Assembly: GCA_016872285.1 (NCBI GenBank)
Contig: VGZZ01000006.1
Location: forward strand, 1-64,000
Length of the DNA: 64,000 nt
Direction: 5' to 3'
Origin: SAR202 cluster bacterium
Lineage (GTDB): Bacteria > Chloroflexota > Dehalococcoidia > Lucifugimonadales > GCA-2712585
The position numbers and the translations under genes were made by a program. Below the pieces are notes generated by a model. The model saw only the letters and a list, made by a program, of their open reading frames with translations. It made no database searches and was not told where the DNA came from. Below are positions 19,833-28,554 of the stretch, piece by piece. Position 1 is the first letter of the stretch, and each line of letters opens with the position of its first letter.

Positions 19833-20640
19833 GTCTTTTGCTGGCCTCGCCCTGCCCCACCACCCGTTTCGCCTCCTGCCACAGCCGCTCCTTCTCCTCC
19901 AGCGGCAGCGCCTTGAACTCCTGCCCCCGTTCAGCCGCCAGCTCCTCCATCTTTAAATATCGTGCGCGAAACCGCAGGTTGGCCCGTCGCAGCGCATCCT
20001 CGGCATGGACCCCTTCCCACCGAGCCAGGTTCACCACGGCGAACAGAAGGTCGCCGATCTCTTTCTCCTTCTCCTCCTGTCCCTCGGCCCTCGCTACCTC
20101 TCCCGCCTCCTCCGCCACCTTGTCCAGCACCCCTTTCACGTCCTCCCACTCGAACCCCTGCCTCCCCACCCGCTCCTGCATAAGCTGGGCGTAGGCTAGC
20201 GACGGCGTCGCCCCAGGAATCCCCTCCACTGGCGACTTCCGACCGCCCTTCTCTTTCTCCTTTAGCTTGTCCCAGTTCCGCTCCACCTCTCGCGCGTCCT
20301 TCACCCTCACATCGCCGAAGACGTGGGGATGGCGGCGCACCAGCTTCTCGTTTACCTGCCGCAGCACGTCGGCGATGTCGAACTGGCCGGCGCGCCGGGC
20401 CATGTCGGCGTGGAAGGCCACCTGCACCAGGATGTCGCCCATCTCCTCCGACAGCCGCTTCGGGTCGCCTGAATCGATGGCCTCCAGCACCTCGTAGCAC
20501 TCCTCCAGCAGCGTCCGCTTCAACGACTCGTGGGTCTGCTCAATGTCCCAGGGGCATCCCCCTGGGGAGCGCAGCCTGTCCACAATTCGTATCAACGCGT
20601 CAAAGGTGCCAAGGTTTTGGGGCAAATTCGCGTCAGCCAT
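19819..20640 (-). CDS. mazG: Nucleoside triphosphate pyrophosphohydrolase MazG
   Basis: MazG hydrolyses (d)NTPs to monophosphates, cleaning nucleotide pools and modulating (p)ppGpp. The 273-residue protein has two MazG repeats. The first contains LRSPGGCPWDIEQTHESLK and EECYEVLEAIDSGD with the EExxE...ExxD metal ligands in LSEEMGDILVQV. The second has KVAEEAGEVARAE and EKEIGDLLFAVVN. The ATG at 20640 gives MADANLPQNLGTFD. A longer open frame reaching 20787 would add residues read from a repeat element (GKDWIPGSAGMTK-like), a known annotation artefact, so I exclude it. pncB overlaps the 3' end. Confidence 0.93.
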   Translation of the reverse strand: MADANLPQNLGTFDALIRIVDRLRSPGGCPWDIEQTHESLKRTLLEECYEVLEAIDSGDPKRLSEEMGDILVQVAFHADMARRAGQFDIADVLRQVNEKLVRRHPHVFGDVRVKDAREVERNWDKLKEKEKGGRKSPVEGIPGATPSLAYAQLMQERVGRQGFEWEDVKGVLDKVAEEAGEVARAEGQEEKEKEIGDLLFAVVNLARWEGVHAEDALRRANLRFRARYLKMEELAAERGQEFKALPLEEKERLWQEAKRVVGQGEASKRHDNA

Positions 20641-20694
20641 AGGCCGATTATAGGTTCGCCCTTCTTTTGCTGGCAAGGAAAGGTGTCGGACGCT

Positions 20695-20752
20695 CTTCGT
20701 CATTCCGGCGGAACCCGGAATCCAGTCCTTCCCCAGCTTGGTAGAATACAAG
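20695..20752. repeat. Intergenic cattccggcgg...ggaatccag dyad element
   Basis: The element gtcattccggcggaacccgg followed by aatccag and ttggtagaata is related to the copy at 11946-11990. On the minus strand it reads as an artefactual peptide extension of mazG. Confidence 0.65.
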
Positions 20753-20775
20753 ATGTCAGCCATTATCTGAACGTA

Positions 20776-21513
20776 ATGAATAAACACCTCCTACCAATAG
20801 CCGTCCTATTCATCGTGGCCGTGCCCCTCTTCCTCGTCACCGCCAGCGTCACCTGGGCCGTCAACGACCTGCGCCTCTACCAGCACGGCTTCGACAAGTT
20901 CGACATCGCCGAGGCCAGCGGCATCAGCGACGACGGTCTCATGCAAGCCAGCCGCGGCATTCGCGGCTACTTCAACTCGCGCCAGGAGCCGTTGCAGGTA
21001 CGCGCCGTTGTCTTTGGACGAGAGATGGAGATTTTCAGCCCCAAAGAAGTCGCTCACATGCGCGACGTGAAGAAGCTGATTTGGGGCGTCTATGTGGTCG
21101 GGGCTGTAGCCTTAGTCTCCATCGGGTCAGCCTTCGCCCTCGGCTATTGGCGGCAGGGCCGCGCCTTCACGCCCACCCTGGCCCGATGGGCATTTTGGGC
21201 TGGCGGCCTCACCGTCGGCCTCATCGCCGCCATCGGCCTCACCGCCCTCGTCGCCTTCGATCAGCTATTCCTCGCCTTCCACCAGCTCAGCTTCGCCAAC
21301 GACTTCTGGCAGCTCGACCCCTGCTGTGACTACCTCATCATCATGTTCCCCAACGGCTTCTGGTACGACGCCACTTTGTTCGTCGGCCTCGTCTCCATCC
21401 TCGGCGGCCTTTTGATAGCGGCGGCTGGCGCAGCTTATCTTCTAAAAACAAAGCGCCTCGCTCTTCCCTGGAGCAAGGCGCATGAGAAGACGATAGAAGA
21501 AGCCAAGGCTTAA
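20776..21513 (+). CDS. TIGR01906/DUF1461 family integral membrane protein
   Basis: The 245-residue protein has a first membrane helix right at the N-terminus (HLLPIAVLFIVAVPLFLVTA), then an extracytoplasmic part containing LYQHGFDKFDIAEASGIS and FFS-like loops. Two central helices follow (WGVYVVGAVALVSIGSAFAL and FWAGGLTVGLIAAIGLTALV), and a last one at GLVSILGGLLIAAAGAAYLL. The conserved FHQLSFANDFWQLDP segment typifies this family of unknown function. The start at 20776 was chosen because upstream codons come from the repeat. The stop overlaps the convergent FmdB gene by four bases. Confidence 0.82.
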   Translation: MNKHLLPIAVLFIVAVPLFLVTASVTWAVNDLRLYQHGFDKFDIAEASGISDDGLMQASRGIRGYFNSRQEPLQVRAVVFGREMEIFSPKEVAHMRDVKKLIWGVYVVGAVALVSIGSAFALGYWRQGRAFTPTLARWAFWAGGLTVGLIAAIGLTALVAFDQLFLAFHQLSFANDFWQLDPCCDYLIIMFPNGFWYDATLFVGLVSILGGLLIAAAGAAYLLKTKRLALPWSKAHEKTIEEAKA

Positions 21514-21785
21514 TGAGCGTGTCCGTGGCCGCCGTGGCTATGGCCGTGCCCCCCGCCCATCCCCGTGCTGCAGGCGCAGCCGCCGGGGCCGCAGTTCCCG
21601 CACCCGCCCATGCCCGCCAGCGACGCCGTCTCGCCATTAGCCCCCGTGCTCACCGCCGAGAATACGGATAAGGCTTTCTTGGCCGGCAGGTTGCACTTGG
21701 GGCAGTCGGCATGACTGGTCCCGGAAGGCTGTAACTTCTCGAAGCGATTGTTACACGGGGCGCACTTGTACTCGTAAATAGGCAT
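21510..21785 (-). CDS. FmdB-type zinc ribbon protein with His-rich tail
   Basis: The N-terminal 40 residues are the FmdB/CxxC zinc ribbon (MPIYEYKCAPCNNRFEKLQ, then CPKCNLPAKKALSVFS). After a linker come further cysteines (GGCGNCGPGGCACS) and a tail of alternating Gly and His (GGGHGHSHGGHGHAH). The ribbon binds one metal ion. The second Cys cluster and His tail suggest additional metal binding or storage, which is inference. FmdB was named as a putative regulator of formamidase; most homologues have no assigned role. Confidence 0.85.
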   Translation of the reverse strand: MPIYEYKCAPCNNRFEKLQPSGTSHADCPKCNLPAKKALSVFSAVSTGANGETASLAGMGGCGNCGPGGCACSTGMGGGHGHSHGGHGHAH

Positions 21786-21855
21786 CTGTTTTTACTCTTC
21801 CACTGAAATTGGAACTAATTTATTGTACCGCAGGTTGGGAAGTCAAATGGGGCAT

Positions 21856-22593
21856 CTACGACCATACATACACCGAAACGTGCGTTGTGCTCGCCGTCGT
21901 AAACGGCTCCTTCCCCCACCCGCTCCACCTGTCCTTCAGTTTCAGCCCTGCTAGCTGCGCCATCAGGTCCATTTCGGCAGGCGGCGCAAGCCTTAGCTCC
22001 ACGGGGTACAGTCGCACGCTATTATTGCTGATATGAACGTTCTGATACTGGACGCGCTGGGGATCGGTGGGATGAAGGCGCCCTGCATCCAGGACGACCA
22101 GATCTGGTCTTACGGTGTAGGCCTCCAGTTGTTGGCCCCTGGTAAAACGCGCCATGTCCGGCACAAAAGCCTCGATGAGGAACGCCCCGCCCGGCTTCAG
22201 ATGCTTCGCCACGTTTTGAAAGCACCGCACCTGGGCCTCCTGGGTCACCAGGTTGTAAATGGTGTTGAAGGGTATATATACCAGCGAGAACTTGCCCTTC
22301 ACGCCCACCTCCGCGAAGTCGCCGATGGCCACCGGTATGCGCTCCCCACCCGGCTTCTGTCGCATCCTGTCCACCATCTTCTCCGACCCGTCGATCCCCT
22401 CCACCTTCACCCCCCGCTTCGACAGAGGAATAGCAATGCGCCCCGTGCCGATGCCTAGCTCCAGCGCCCGGCCGCCCTTCGCCAGCTCCGCCAGCAAGTC
22501 AACGACAGGCCCCACGTCCTGCATGCTTTCATACATTTCGTCATAGACGTCGGCGTTTCGTTCGCCGTAGGAAGAAGGCTCATACTCTCGCAC
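21856..22593 (-). CDS. SAM-dependent class I methyltransferase
   Basis: Motif I is ALELGIGTGRIAIPLS (about residues 43-58). The acidic residue ending strand 2 is in VEGIDGSEKMV, and motif post-II follows as VAIGDFAEV. The length, 245 residues, fits a small-molecule methyltransferase of the Methyltransf_25/11 type. The start is a GTG at 22593. Substrate unknown. It lies 14 bp from the third aspartic-protease-like gene, on the same strand and downstream of it, so the two may be cotranscribed. Confidence 0.87.
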   Translation of the reverse strand: MREYEPSSYGERNADVYDEMYESMQDVGPVVDLLAELAKGGRALELGIGTGRIAIPLSKRGVKVEGIDGSEKMVDRMRQKPGGERIPVAIGDFAEVGVKGKFSLVYIPFNTIYNLVTQEAQVRCFQNVAKHLKPGGAFLIEAFVPDMARFTRGQQLEAYTVRPDLVVLDAGRLHPTDPQRVQYQNVHISNNSVRLYPVELRLAPPAEMDLMAQLAGLKLKDRWSGWGKEPFTTASTTHVSVYVWS

Positions 22594-22607
22594 GGATTAC
22601 CTTCTGA

Positions 22608-23006
22608 CTAAGGAGATTTGCGTCGATGAAGTCTAGTCGAGCGAATGCCAACCATGGCCAAGCCTCGCACTCGAATAAGGCGGCGGTTCACTGGGTCTGG
22701 GGCTAAGGAAAAACCTTCCAGAGTATAAGCGCCAAGTAATGCTGCATCTCCTTCCCCGCCGAACACCACCATTGTTATACGCTCTTGCCCATTAAGGCGA
22801 GCTCTCGTTTGGGCCATCTCTCGTTCGATTACCCGACCATCAGCAGTTTCGAACTCCTGGCGGAATTCTGGCTGAACCCCCAAGCGGTCTAGGATATCTC
22901 TAGGAACCCAGGTATATGTAGAGCCAGTATCTACTAGGGCTGGAATGCTTTCCCATTGCCGCCCTTGGACGTCCCCTATCCTAATATTTACACTGAATGT
23001 GCCCAT
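22608..23006 (-). CDS. Small retropepsin-like (clan AA) aspartic protease homologue
   Basis: The 132-residue product begins MGTFSVNIRIGD and has the active-site sequence LVDTGSTYTWVP, then ALLGAYTLEGFSLAPDPVN. It is the closest relative in the window of the gene at 4963. A basic C-terminal extension (RSTRLHRRKSP) is absent from the other two copies. There is no signal peptide. As a one-domain retropepsin it would act as a homodimer, or it may be a non-proteolytic domain. The methyltransferase gene follows closely. Confidence 0.8.
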   Translation of the reverse strand: MGTFSVNIRIGDVQGRQWESIPALVDTGSTYTWVPRDILDRLGVQPEFRQEFETADGRVIEREMAQTRARLNGQERITMVVFGGEGDAALLGAYTLEGFSLAPDPVNRRLIRVRGLAMVGIRSTRLHRRKSP

Positions 23007-23103
23007 GACCTCATCATAGGAAGATGGTTTAAACTGGTCAAGTTCGCTTTGCTGGTTTGCAAGACCTTAAAGTAAAAGCGAATTGTACTTCAGAACTCAA
23101 CCC

Positions 23104-23916
23104 CTACCTCTGGCACTTCCCGCACCAGTACGTGCTCCGTCCCCTCACCGGCGTCCTCCGAATAGCCCCGCCGCACCTGCGGCACGCCGACCCCTCCCGT
23201 CGAGGCACCCGCAGCGTCGCCAGCCCCTCCGACGACTCGGTGGGCGGCCCCGCCTGGTATCCCAGCGGCGCGATTGCCTCCACCGCCTCCCGCAGCACTG
23301 ACACGATAGCCTTGTGCATCTGCTTTATCTGTGTATCCTTCAGGTCTGTGCCTAACGTCAACGGATTAATCGCCGCCGCGAAAAGCGCTTCGTCGGCATA
23401 AATGTTCCCAATCCCCGCCACCACCGACTGGTCGCACAGCAACGCCTTGATGGGCGCCTTGTGCCCGCTTAACTGTTTCGCCAGAACCGATGGCGTAAAC
23501 GCTGGCTCCAGCGGCTCCGGCCCCAGCCCGCCCAAGACCTCCGACTCTTCCTCCACCAGCCACACCATCCCCATCTTCCGGGGGTCCACAAACCGCAGCT
23601 CCCGCCCGTCGTCCATCGAGAAGTAGTTCCGAGTCATCGGGTGCCGCGCCAGCTTCGACGGCTCCACCAGCAGCGACCCGGTCATGCGCAGGTGAAATAT
23701 CAGGCTGTGCCCGTTGTCCAGCCTCGCGATTAGATACTTGGCCCGCCGCCCCATCTCCCGCACCCGACGCCCCGTCAGCCCCAGCACAAAATCCTCGATG
23801 AGCTTGGTCTGCACCGCCTTGGGCCACAAAATTGTCGCGCCGGTAAACCGCCGGCCCACCAGCCCCTGTGCCTCCAGCGCCCGCCGGAAAGCCTCTACAT
23901 CTGGCAGTTCAGGCAT
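23104..23916 (-). CDS. mutM: Formamidopyrimidine-DNA glycosylase (Fpg/MutM)
   Basis: MutM removes oxidised purines such as 8-oxoguanine and nicks the abasic site. The product starts MPELPDVEAFRRAL, providing the catalytic Pro1 and Glu2 after Met removal; most homologues have PELPEVE. A conserved Lys lies in GRRAKYLIARL. The helix-two-turn-helix segment is QSVVAGIGNIYADEALF. A C-terminal zinc finger follows, CRRCGGAIRR and YWCGKCQR. At 270 aa the length is normal. It lies downstream of polA on the same strand, a repair-themed neighbourhood. Confidence 0.95.
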   Translation of the reverse strand: MPELPDVEAFRRALEAQGLVGRRFTGATILWPKAVQTKLIEDFVLGLTGRRVREMGRRAKYLIARLDNGHSLIFHLRMTGSLLVEPSKLARHPMTRNYFSMDDGRELRFVDPRKMGMVWLVEEESEVLGGLGPEPLEPAFTPSVLAKQLSGHKAPIKALLCDQSVVAGIGNIYADEALFAAAINPLTLGTDLKDTQIKQMHKAIVSVLREAVEAIAPLGYQAGPPTESSEGLATLRVPRREGSACRRCGGAIRRTPVRGRSTYWCGKCQR

Positions 23917-24011
23917 TTATCAAACATTCCGATAATAATTTGGCCTGCATTCGGGAACTTACTTCTCGGCCGGAACCAAGAATCGCAAAGCAAAGGGTTA
24001 AGGGCGCGCCC

Positions 24012-26783
24012 TTACATATTCCCCCACGTAAGACCCGTCTTCACCTCCACCTTCAGCGGCACCGCCATCGTCGCGAAGCCCTCCAGCGCGTTGGGCATCT
24101 CCTCGGTAACAATCGACGTCAGCAAGGCCACCTCCGCCTCCGGCGCCTCGAACATCAGCTCGTCGTGGACCTGCAGTAGCATCCTAGACTGAAGCCTGGC
24201 CTCCTGCATCCGGCGGTGTACTCGAATCATCGCCAGCTTCATAATATCCGCCGCCGTCCCCTGAATCGGCATGTTGATAGCCATGCGCTCCCCAGCCTGC
24301 CGCACAATGGCGTTGCTGGCCTCCACCTCAGGGATGTAGCGGCGGCGGCCCAGCAGGGTCTCTACATACCCCGTCTTGCGGGCCTGCTCCCTCACGCCGT
24401 CCAGGTACCCCTTTATGCCCGGGTACTTGGCGAAATAGGTCTCGATGAACCTCCGCCCCTCGTCAGGCGAGAACTCGGTCTGCTGCGATATGCCGAAGGC
24501 CGACAGCCCGTATATCACGCCGAAGTTTAGTATCTTAGCCACCCGCCGGTGGTCCGACTTGACCTGCTCTATCGGCACCTCAAACATCATCGACGCCGTG
24601 GCCGAATGTATGTCCTCGCCTCGCAGGAACGCCTCCACCAGCGCCGGGTCCTGGGACATGTGCGCCAGCACTCGAAGCTCAATTTGCGAGTAGTCGGCGG
24701 AGAACAGCAGCCAGTTGGCGCCACCGTCCCTGGTGGCGGTAAAGGCCTTTCGCACCTTCCTGCCCAGCTCCGTCCTCACCGGAATGTTCTGCAAATTAGG
24801 GTCGTTGCTGGATATGCGGCCCGTGGCTGACCCCGCCTGGTTATAGCTGGTGTGCAGCCTGTGGGTCTTGGGGTTGATAAGCGTCGGCAGCGAATCGACG
24901 TACGTCGATTTCAGCTTGGTCACCTGCCGGTACTCCAGGATGCGTTCGATGACCGGGTGAGTGCCCTTAAGCGCCTCCAGCGCGCTGGCGTCTGTCGAAT
25001 AGCCTGTCTTGGTCCGTTTGCCCTTACCGAGCTTCAGTTCGTTGAACAGCACGTCGCTAAGCTGCTGCGGCGAGCCGATATTAAACTCGTGGCCCACGTC
25101 CTGGTATATAGCCGTCTCCAGCGCCTTTATCTGCGCCTCCATCTCTATCGACATCTGCTCTAAAATGCCTGGCTCCAGCGTGATGCCGTTGCGCTGCATA
25201 GTTACCAGGATCTCCACCAGCGGCGCCTCCACCTTCTGGAACAGGTCCCAGCACCCCTGCTCTTTCAGTTCCTTTTCCACAATCGTCTGCAGCTGTCCCG
25301 CGTAATCGGCGTCGGCGCAAGCGTATGGTGCCACGTCGGCAATCGATACCTGGTCCATAGTCTTCTGCTTCCGTCCAGTGCCGATGAGCGCGGTTATCGG
25401 CGTCATCTCGTGGTGCAGCACGTCCAGCGCCATCTGCTTCAATCCCAACGCCTTCCGACCCAGCAGGTGGGCGGCGATCATGGTGTCGCAGGTGATGCCC
25501 TTGACCAATATGCCATGCTCGGCCAGCACCGTTACGTCGAAGTTCAGGTTATGGCCGCTCTTGGACAGCTTGACGTCCTCCAGCGCCGGCTTCAGCCTCG
25601 ACGACACCGCCTCCAGCGGCAGCTGCTTCCCCTCCTGGTGCCCCACCGGCACATACCACGACCGCCCCGGCGATGTCGAAAAGCTCAGCCCTACTAGCTT
25701 GGCCCGCATCGGGTCCAGGCTGTCCGTCTCGGTATCGAAGGCGAAAGACCCGGCTTCGTGCAGCGCCGCGCTCAGCGCCTCCAGCGCCTCCGGCGTGTCC
25801 ACCACTTTGTAGTCCAGCGATACGTCCTTCTTGTCCTGCGCGCCGTCGCGCACCGACGTCTTCAGCCCCTCCGGCACGCGAGGTATCACGCTCGTGAACT
25901 CTAGCTCGCGCATCAGGTTCACCACGTCTTGGCGGTCGTAGTTCCAGAACTTGGAGGACTCCAGGTCCAGCTCCACCGGCGCGTCGCGGCGAATGGTCGC
26001 CAGCACGCGGCTCTTGAACGCCTGCTCCTTGTGCTGGATTAGAAGCTCTCGAATCCTCGGCGGCGTCACCTCGCCGATGTGTTCGTAGACGCCTTCCAGA
26101 TTGCCGAACTGTAACAGCAGCTTGGACGCCGTCTTATCCCCCAGCCCGGGCACGCCCGGGATGTTGTCCGAGGTGTCACCCTTGATGGCCTTGAAATCGA
26201 TCTGCTGGCTGGGCGCCAGGCCGCCGTACCGCTCCCTCACCGCCGTCTCGTCATAGACCTTCTGCTCCTGGATGCTGTACGAAAGCAGGACTCGAGTGTA
26301 TGGCGACACCAACTGCAGCGTGTCCGTGTCTCCCGTCAGAATTATGGTCTCGATGCCCTGCTCGTCCGCTTTTTTTGTCAGCGTGCCGATGATGTCGTCG
26401 GCTTCCAGCCCTGGCATCTCGACGACCGGAATGTTGAAAGCCGCCATGAGCTGCTTCACGCGCTCGAACTGCGGCACCATCTCGCTGGGCGCCGCGGGCC
26501 GGTGGGCTTTGTATTCAATGAACATGCTATGCCGGAAGGTAGGGCCGTGGGTGTCGAAGGCCATGATGCAGTGGGTGGGCTTTAAGTCGTTGATGGCCCT
26601 GAGGAAGGTGTTGGAGAACCCAAACACGGCGCTGGTGTTCTCTCCCGATCGTGTGGTCAGCGCCTGCCGCACCGATATGGCGTGGAACGCGCGGTGCACC
26701 ATGGCATGGCCGTCCATAAGCATCAGTAAAGGCTTATCGCGGCCTAAGGGTAACGTGAGATTCATTCCTACCGACGACGCCAT
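24012..26783 (-). CDS. polA: DNA polymerase I
   Basis: The 923-residue enzyme has all three Pol I domains. The 5'-3' exonuclease domain opens with LLMLMDGHAMVHRAFHA and contains LEADDIIGTL. The 3'-5' proofreading domain looks active: Exo I SFAFDTETDSLDP, Exo II GHNLNFDVTVL and Exo III YACADADYAGQL keep their acidic residues, unlike Taq Pol I. The polymerase domain has motif A FSADYSQIELRVL, motif B RRVAKILNFGVIYGLSAFG and motif C LLQVHDELMFEAP. I start at ATG 26783; a TTG lies just before it, and a second ATG (26762) directly follows ggtagga. Roles are Okazaki fragment processing and repair synthesis. Confidence 0.97.
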   Translation of the reverse strand: MASSVGMNLTLPLGRDKPLLMLMDGHAMVHRAFHAISVRQALTTRSGENTSAVFGFSNTFLRAINDLKPTHCIMAFDTHGPTFRHSMFIEYKAHRPAAPSEMVPQFERVKQLMAAFNIPVVEMPGLEADDIIGTLTKKADEQGIETIILTGDTDTLQLVSPYTRVLLSYSIQEQKVYDETAVRERYGGLAPSQQIDFKAIKGDTSDNIPGVPGLGDKTASKLLLQFGNLEGVYEHIGEVTPPRIRELLIQHKEQAFKSRVLATIRRDAPVELDLESSKFWNYDRQDVVNLMRELEFTSVIPRVPEGLKTSVRDGAQDKKDVSLDYKVVDTPEALEALSAALHEAGSFAFDTETDSLDPMRAKLVGLSFSTSPGRSWYVPVGHQEGKQLPLEAVSSRLKPALEDVKLSKSGHNLNFDVTVLAEHGILVKGITCDTMIAAHLLGRKALGLKQMALDVLHHEMTPITALIGTGRKQKTMDQVSIADVAPYACADADYAGQLQTIVEKELKEQGCWDLFQKVEAPLVEILVTMQRNGITLEPGILEQMSIEMEAQIKALETAIYQDVGHEFNIGSPQQLSDVLFNELKLGKGKRTKTGYSTDASALEALKGTHPVIERILEYRQVTKLKSTYVDSLPTLINPKTHRLHTSYNQAGSATGRISSNDPNLQNIPVRTELGRKVRKAFTATRDGGANWLLFSADYSQIELRVLAHMSQDPALVEAFLRGEDIHSATASMMFEVPIEQVKSDHRRVAKILNFGVIYGLSAFGISQQTEFSPDEGRRFIETYFAKYPGIKGYLDGVREQARKTGYVETLLGRRRYIPEVEASNAIVRQAGERMAINMPIQGTAADIMKLAMIRVHRRMQEARLQSRMLLQVHDELMFEAPEAEVALLTSIVTEEMPNALEGFATMAVPLKVEVKTGLTWGNM

Positions 26784-26884
26784 CAAGCACCGCCTTGCGT
26801 CATATTAACAAGGCGAATTATACACCATGAGGGCCTCTTATCCAGGCACAAAATCGGAGGCCTTGTCTCAGGCCGGGCCGCGCA

Positions 26885-26923
26885 TAAAGAAAAGGCCCGC
26901 GGAGCAAGACGCCCCGCGGGCCT
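26885..26923 (-). terminator. Rho-independent terminator after the DivIVA-like gene
   Basis: A 10-bp perfect stem, 26893-26902 with 26914-26923 (aggcccgcgg and its complement), is followed on the minus strand by TTTTCTTT. It lies 21 bp past the stop of the coiled-coil gene and ends the rsmD-coaD-coiled-coil transcript. Confidence 0.85.
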
Positions 26924-26943
26924 AAATATTATAAATTATTGCT

Positions 26944-27486
26944 TTAGCGGCCCGCTTCGACTTTTGCCGAGGAGCCGTTGCCGGTTGCTACAACTTCAAA
27001 TGTGTCAATTCCATTAAGTAATGCTAGGCCGTTCCGAATGCTGGTCAGATTGGCCGTCAATTGCCGCTCCAAATTCCGCAGGGTCTTTACTGAATAGGCG
27101 TCCACTTCAGCCTTCCGTCCCTTGACCTCTGTGTCGGCGTGCTTGAGCATGCGCTGCGACTTCTGCTCCGCATCTTCAATGGTCTCGGCGGCCTTGCGCT
27201 GGGCGTCCTTCATTACCTCGGTCTGGTTCAGCCGGTTCCTGTACTCGTCCTCCGCCTGAGACCTGATCTTGCGGCGCTCCAGTTCCGCCTGGTTTACTAT
27301 CTCGTCCTTCTTGGCCAGTATCTCTTTCGCAGCTTTCACGTCCTGTGGCACGGACATGCGAAGCTGGTCGACGAGCTCCTGGAGCTTCTTGGTATCCAGA
27401 AACGTCCTCTGAGTCGCGGGCACCTTGAGACTAGTGCTGATCAACGCCTCCATCCGGTCCAAAATGCTGACAATGTCCATGGCCAT
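26944..27486 (-). CDS. DivIVA/SepIVA-like coiled-coil protein
   Basis: The 180-residue product is mostly coiled coil. After a short N-terminal segment (MDIVSILDRMEALISTSLKV), a long helical region spans roughly residues 40-165, rich in Glu, Lys, Gln and Ala (VNQAELERRKIRSQAEDEYR). In actinobacteria, DivIVA-family proteins such as SepIVA occur near coaD and rsmD and organise the cell envelope and septum. The same order here (rsmD, coaD, this gene) supports a related role. It can also resemble ATP synthase subunit b by low-complexity similarity, but there is no membrane helix. aggagg lies eight nt before the ATG. Confidence 0.7.
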   Translation of the reverse strand: MAMDIVSILDRMEALISTSLKVPATQRTFLDTKKLQELVDQLRMSVPQDVKAAKEILAKKDEIVNQAELERRKIRSQAEDEYRNRLNQTEVMKDAQRKAAETIEDAEQKSQRMLKHADTEVKGRKAEVDAYSVKTLRNLERQLTANLTSIRNGLALLNGIDTFEVVATGNGSSAKVEAGR

Positions 27487-27517
27487 ACCTGAATCCTCCT
27501 AAGTATTGATTGATTTT

Positions 27518-28003
27518 CTACCTGGACTGCTTCCGCTTTTTTCTTACCGCCTCAGCCACATGAGGCGGCACCAGGTTTCTAATGTCGCCGCCCAGAGCCG
27601 CCACCTCTTTTAAGAGGCTGGCCCTGATGAACTGGTACTCCAGGCGGGTTAAAAGGCACACCAACTCAATGTCCGGTTCCAGCTTTTTGTTCATAAAAGC
27701 CATGTCGTATTCATAATCGAAGTCCACACCGCTACGCAGGCCCCGCACAATGACGTCGGCACCCACCTGCCGCGCGTAATGAACCACCAGCCCCTCGAAA
27801 GGCCGCACTTCGATGTTGCGGTATTGCGCCACCGCCTTCTTGAACATATCGATGCGCTCTTCTACAGTGAACATAAGGCTTCGAGGCGACTTGGCGTACA
27901 CGCCCACAATCACCTTCTCGAATATCTTCGACGAGCGTACAGCGATGTCCTGGTGGCCCAGGGTAACGGGGTCAAAAGTGCCCGGATACAAGGCTACGGT
28001 CAT
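27518..28003 (-). CDS. coaD: Pantetheine-phosphate adenylyltransferase
   Basis: CoaD transfers AMP from ATP to 4'-phosphopantetheine, the penultimate step in coenzyme A synthesis. The protein has the nucleotidyltransferase start ALYPGTFDPVTLGHQDIAVR (with the T/HxGH motif) and the family tail EYQFIRASLLKEVAALGGDI. At 161 aa the length is standard. Its ATG shares one base with the rsmD stop (TAATG), so the two are translationally coupled, an arrangement common in many bacteria. Confidence 0.96.
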   Translation of the reverse strand: MTVALYPGTFDPVTLGHQDIAVRSSKIFEKVIVGVYAKSPRSLMFTVEERIDMFKKAVAQYRNIEVRPFEGLVVHYARQVGADVIVRGLRSGVDFDYEYDMAFMNKKLEPDIELVCLLTRLEYQFIRASLLKEVAALGGDIRNLVPPHVAEAVRKKRKQSR

Positions 28004-28554
28004 TAGACAGGGCCTGCCTTGTAGAAGTCGGCCACGCTGTCGCCGTAGCGGCGGGTTTTCAGGTGAACTATGCGGCCATAGGCGGCCTGCAATTCCTGGC
28101 GTTTGGAGTGCCCGACAACCACAATACCCCCGTCCTCCACCATCCCGGCCTTATCCAGGCCCTGGAGGACAGGGTCAATAGAAGAAAGCTTATACGGCGG
28201 GTCCATCAGGACCAGCCTATACGGTCCCTTTAACTCCGACAACGCTCGCTCCACTGCCATACAATAGACCTGCCCTTGGTCTAAAAAACTGGTCGCTTCC
28301 AGGTTTCCCTGGGCGACTGCGCACTGCCGGTGGTTTTGCTCCACCAAATCGGCCCACTGGGCGCCCCGGCTCAAAGCCTCTATTCCCAGGGAGCCAGTCC
28401 CCGCGAAGAGGTCCAGCACTCTGGCCCCCTCCACCATCTCAGGGCCCAGGACATTGAAAATCGCCGTCCTAACCAGCTCTGAGGTGGGCCTGGCGTCCGG
28501 GATGGCCGGGGGTTTAAGCCTTCTTCCCTTGGCTATCCCTCCAACAACGCGCAT
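28003..28554 (-). CDS. rsmD: 16S rRNA (guanine966-N2)-methyltransferase
   Basis: RsmD methylates G966 of 16S rRNA. The 183-residue product starts with the family motif MRVVGGIAKGRRLKPP and RPTSELVRTAIFNVL. It has SAM motif I in VLDLFAGTGSLGIEALSRGA and the catalytic DPPY in LVLMDPPYKL. It is the first gene of the rsmD-coaD-coiled-coil transcript, followed by coaD with a one-base overlap. Confidence 0.95.
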   Translation of the reverse strand: MRVVGGIAKGRRLKPPAIPDARPTSELVRTAIFNVLGPEMVEGARVLDLFAGTGSLGIEALSRGAQWADLVEQNHRQCAVAQGNLEATSFLDQGQVYCMAVERALSELKGPYRLVLMDPPYKLSSIDPVLQGLDKAGMVEDGGIVVVGHSKRQELQAAYGRIVHLKTRRYGDSVADFYKAGPV

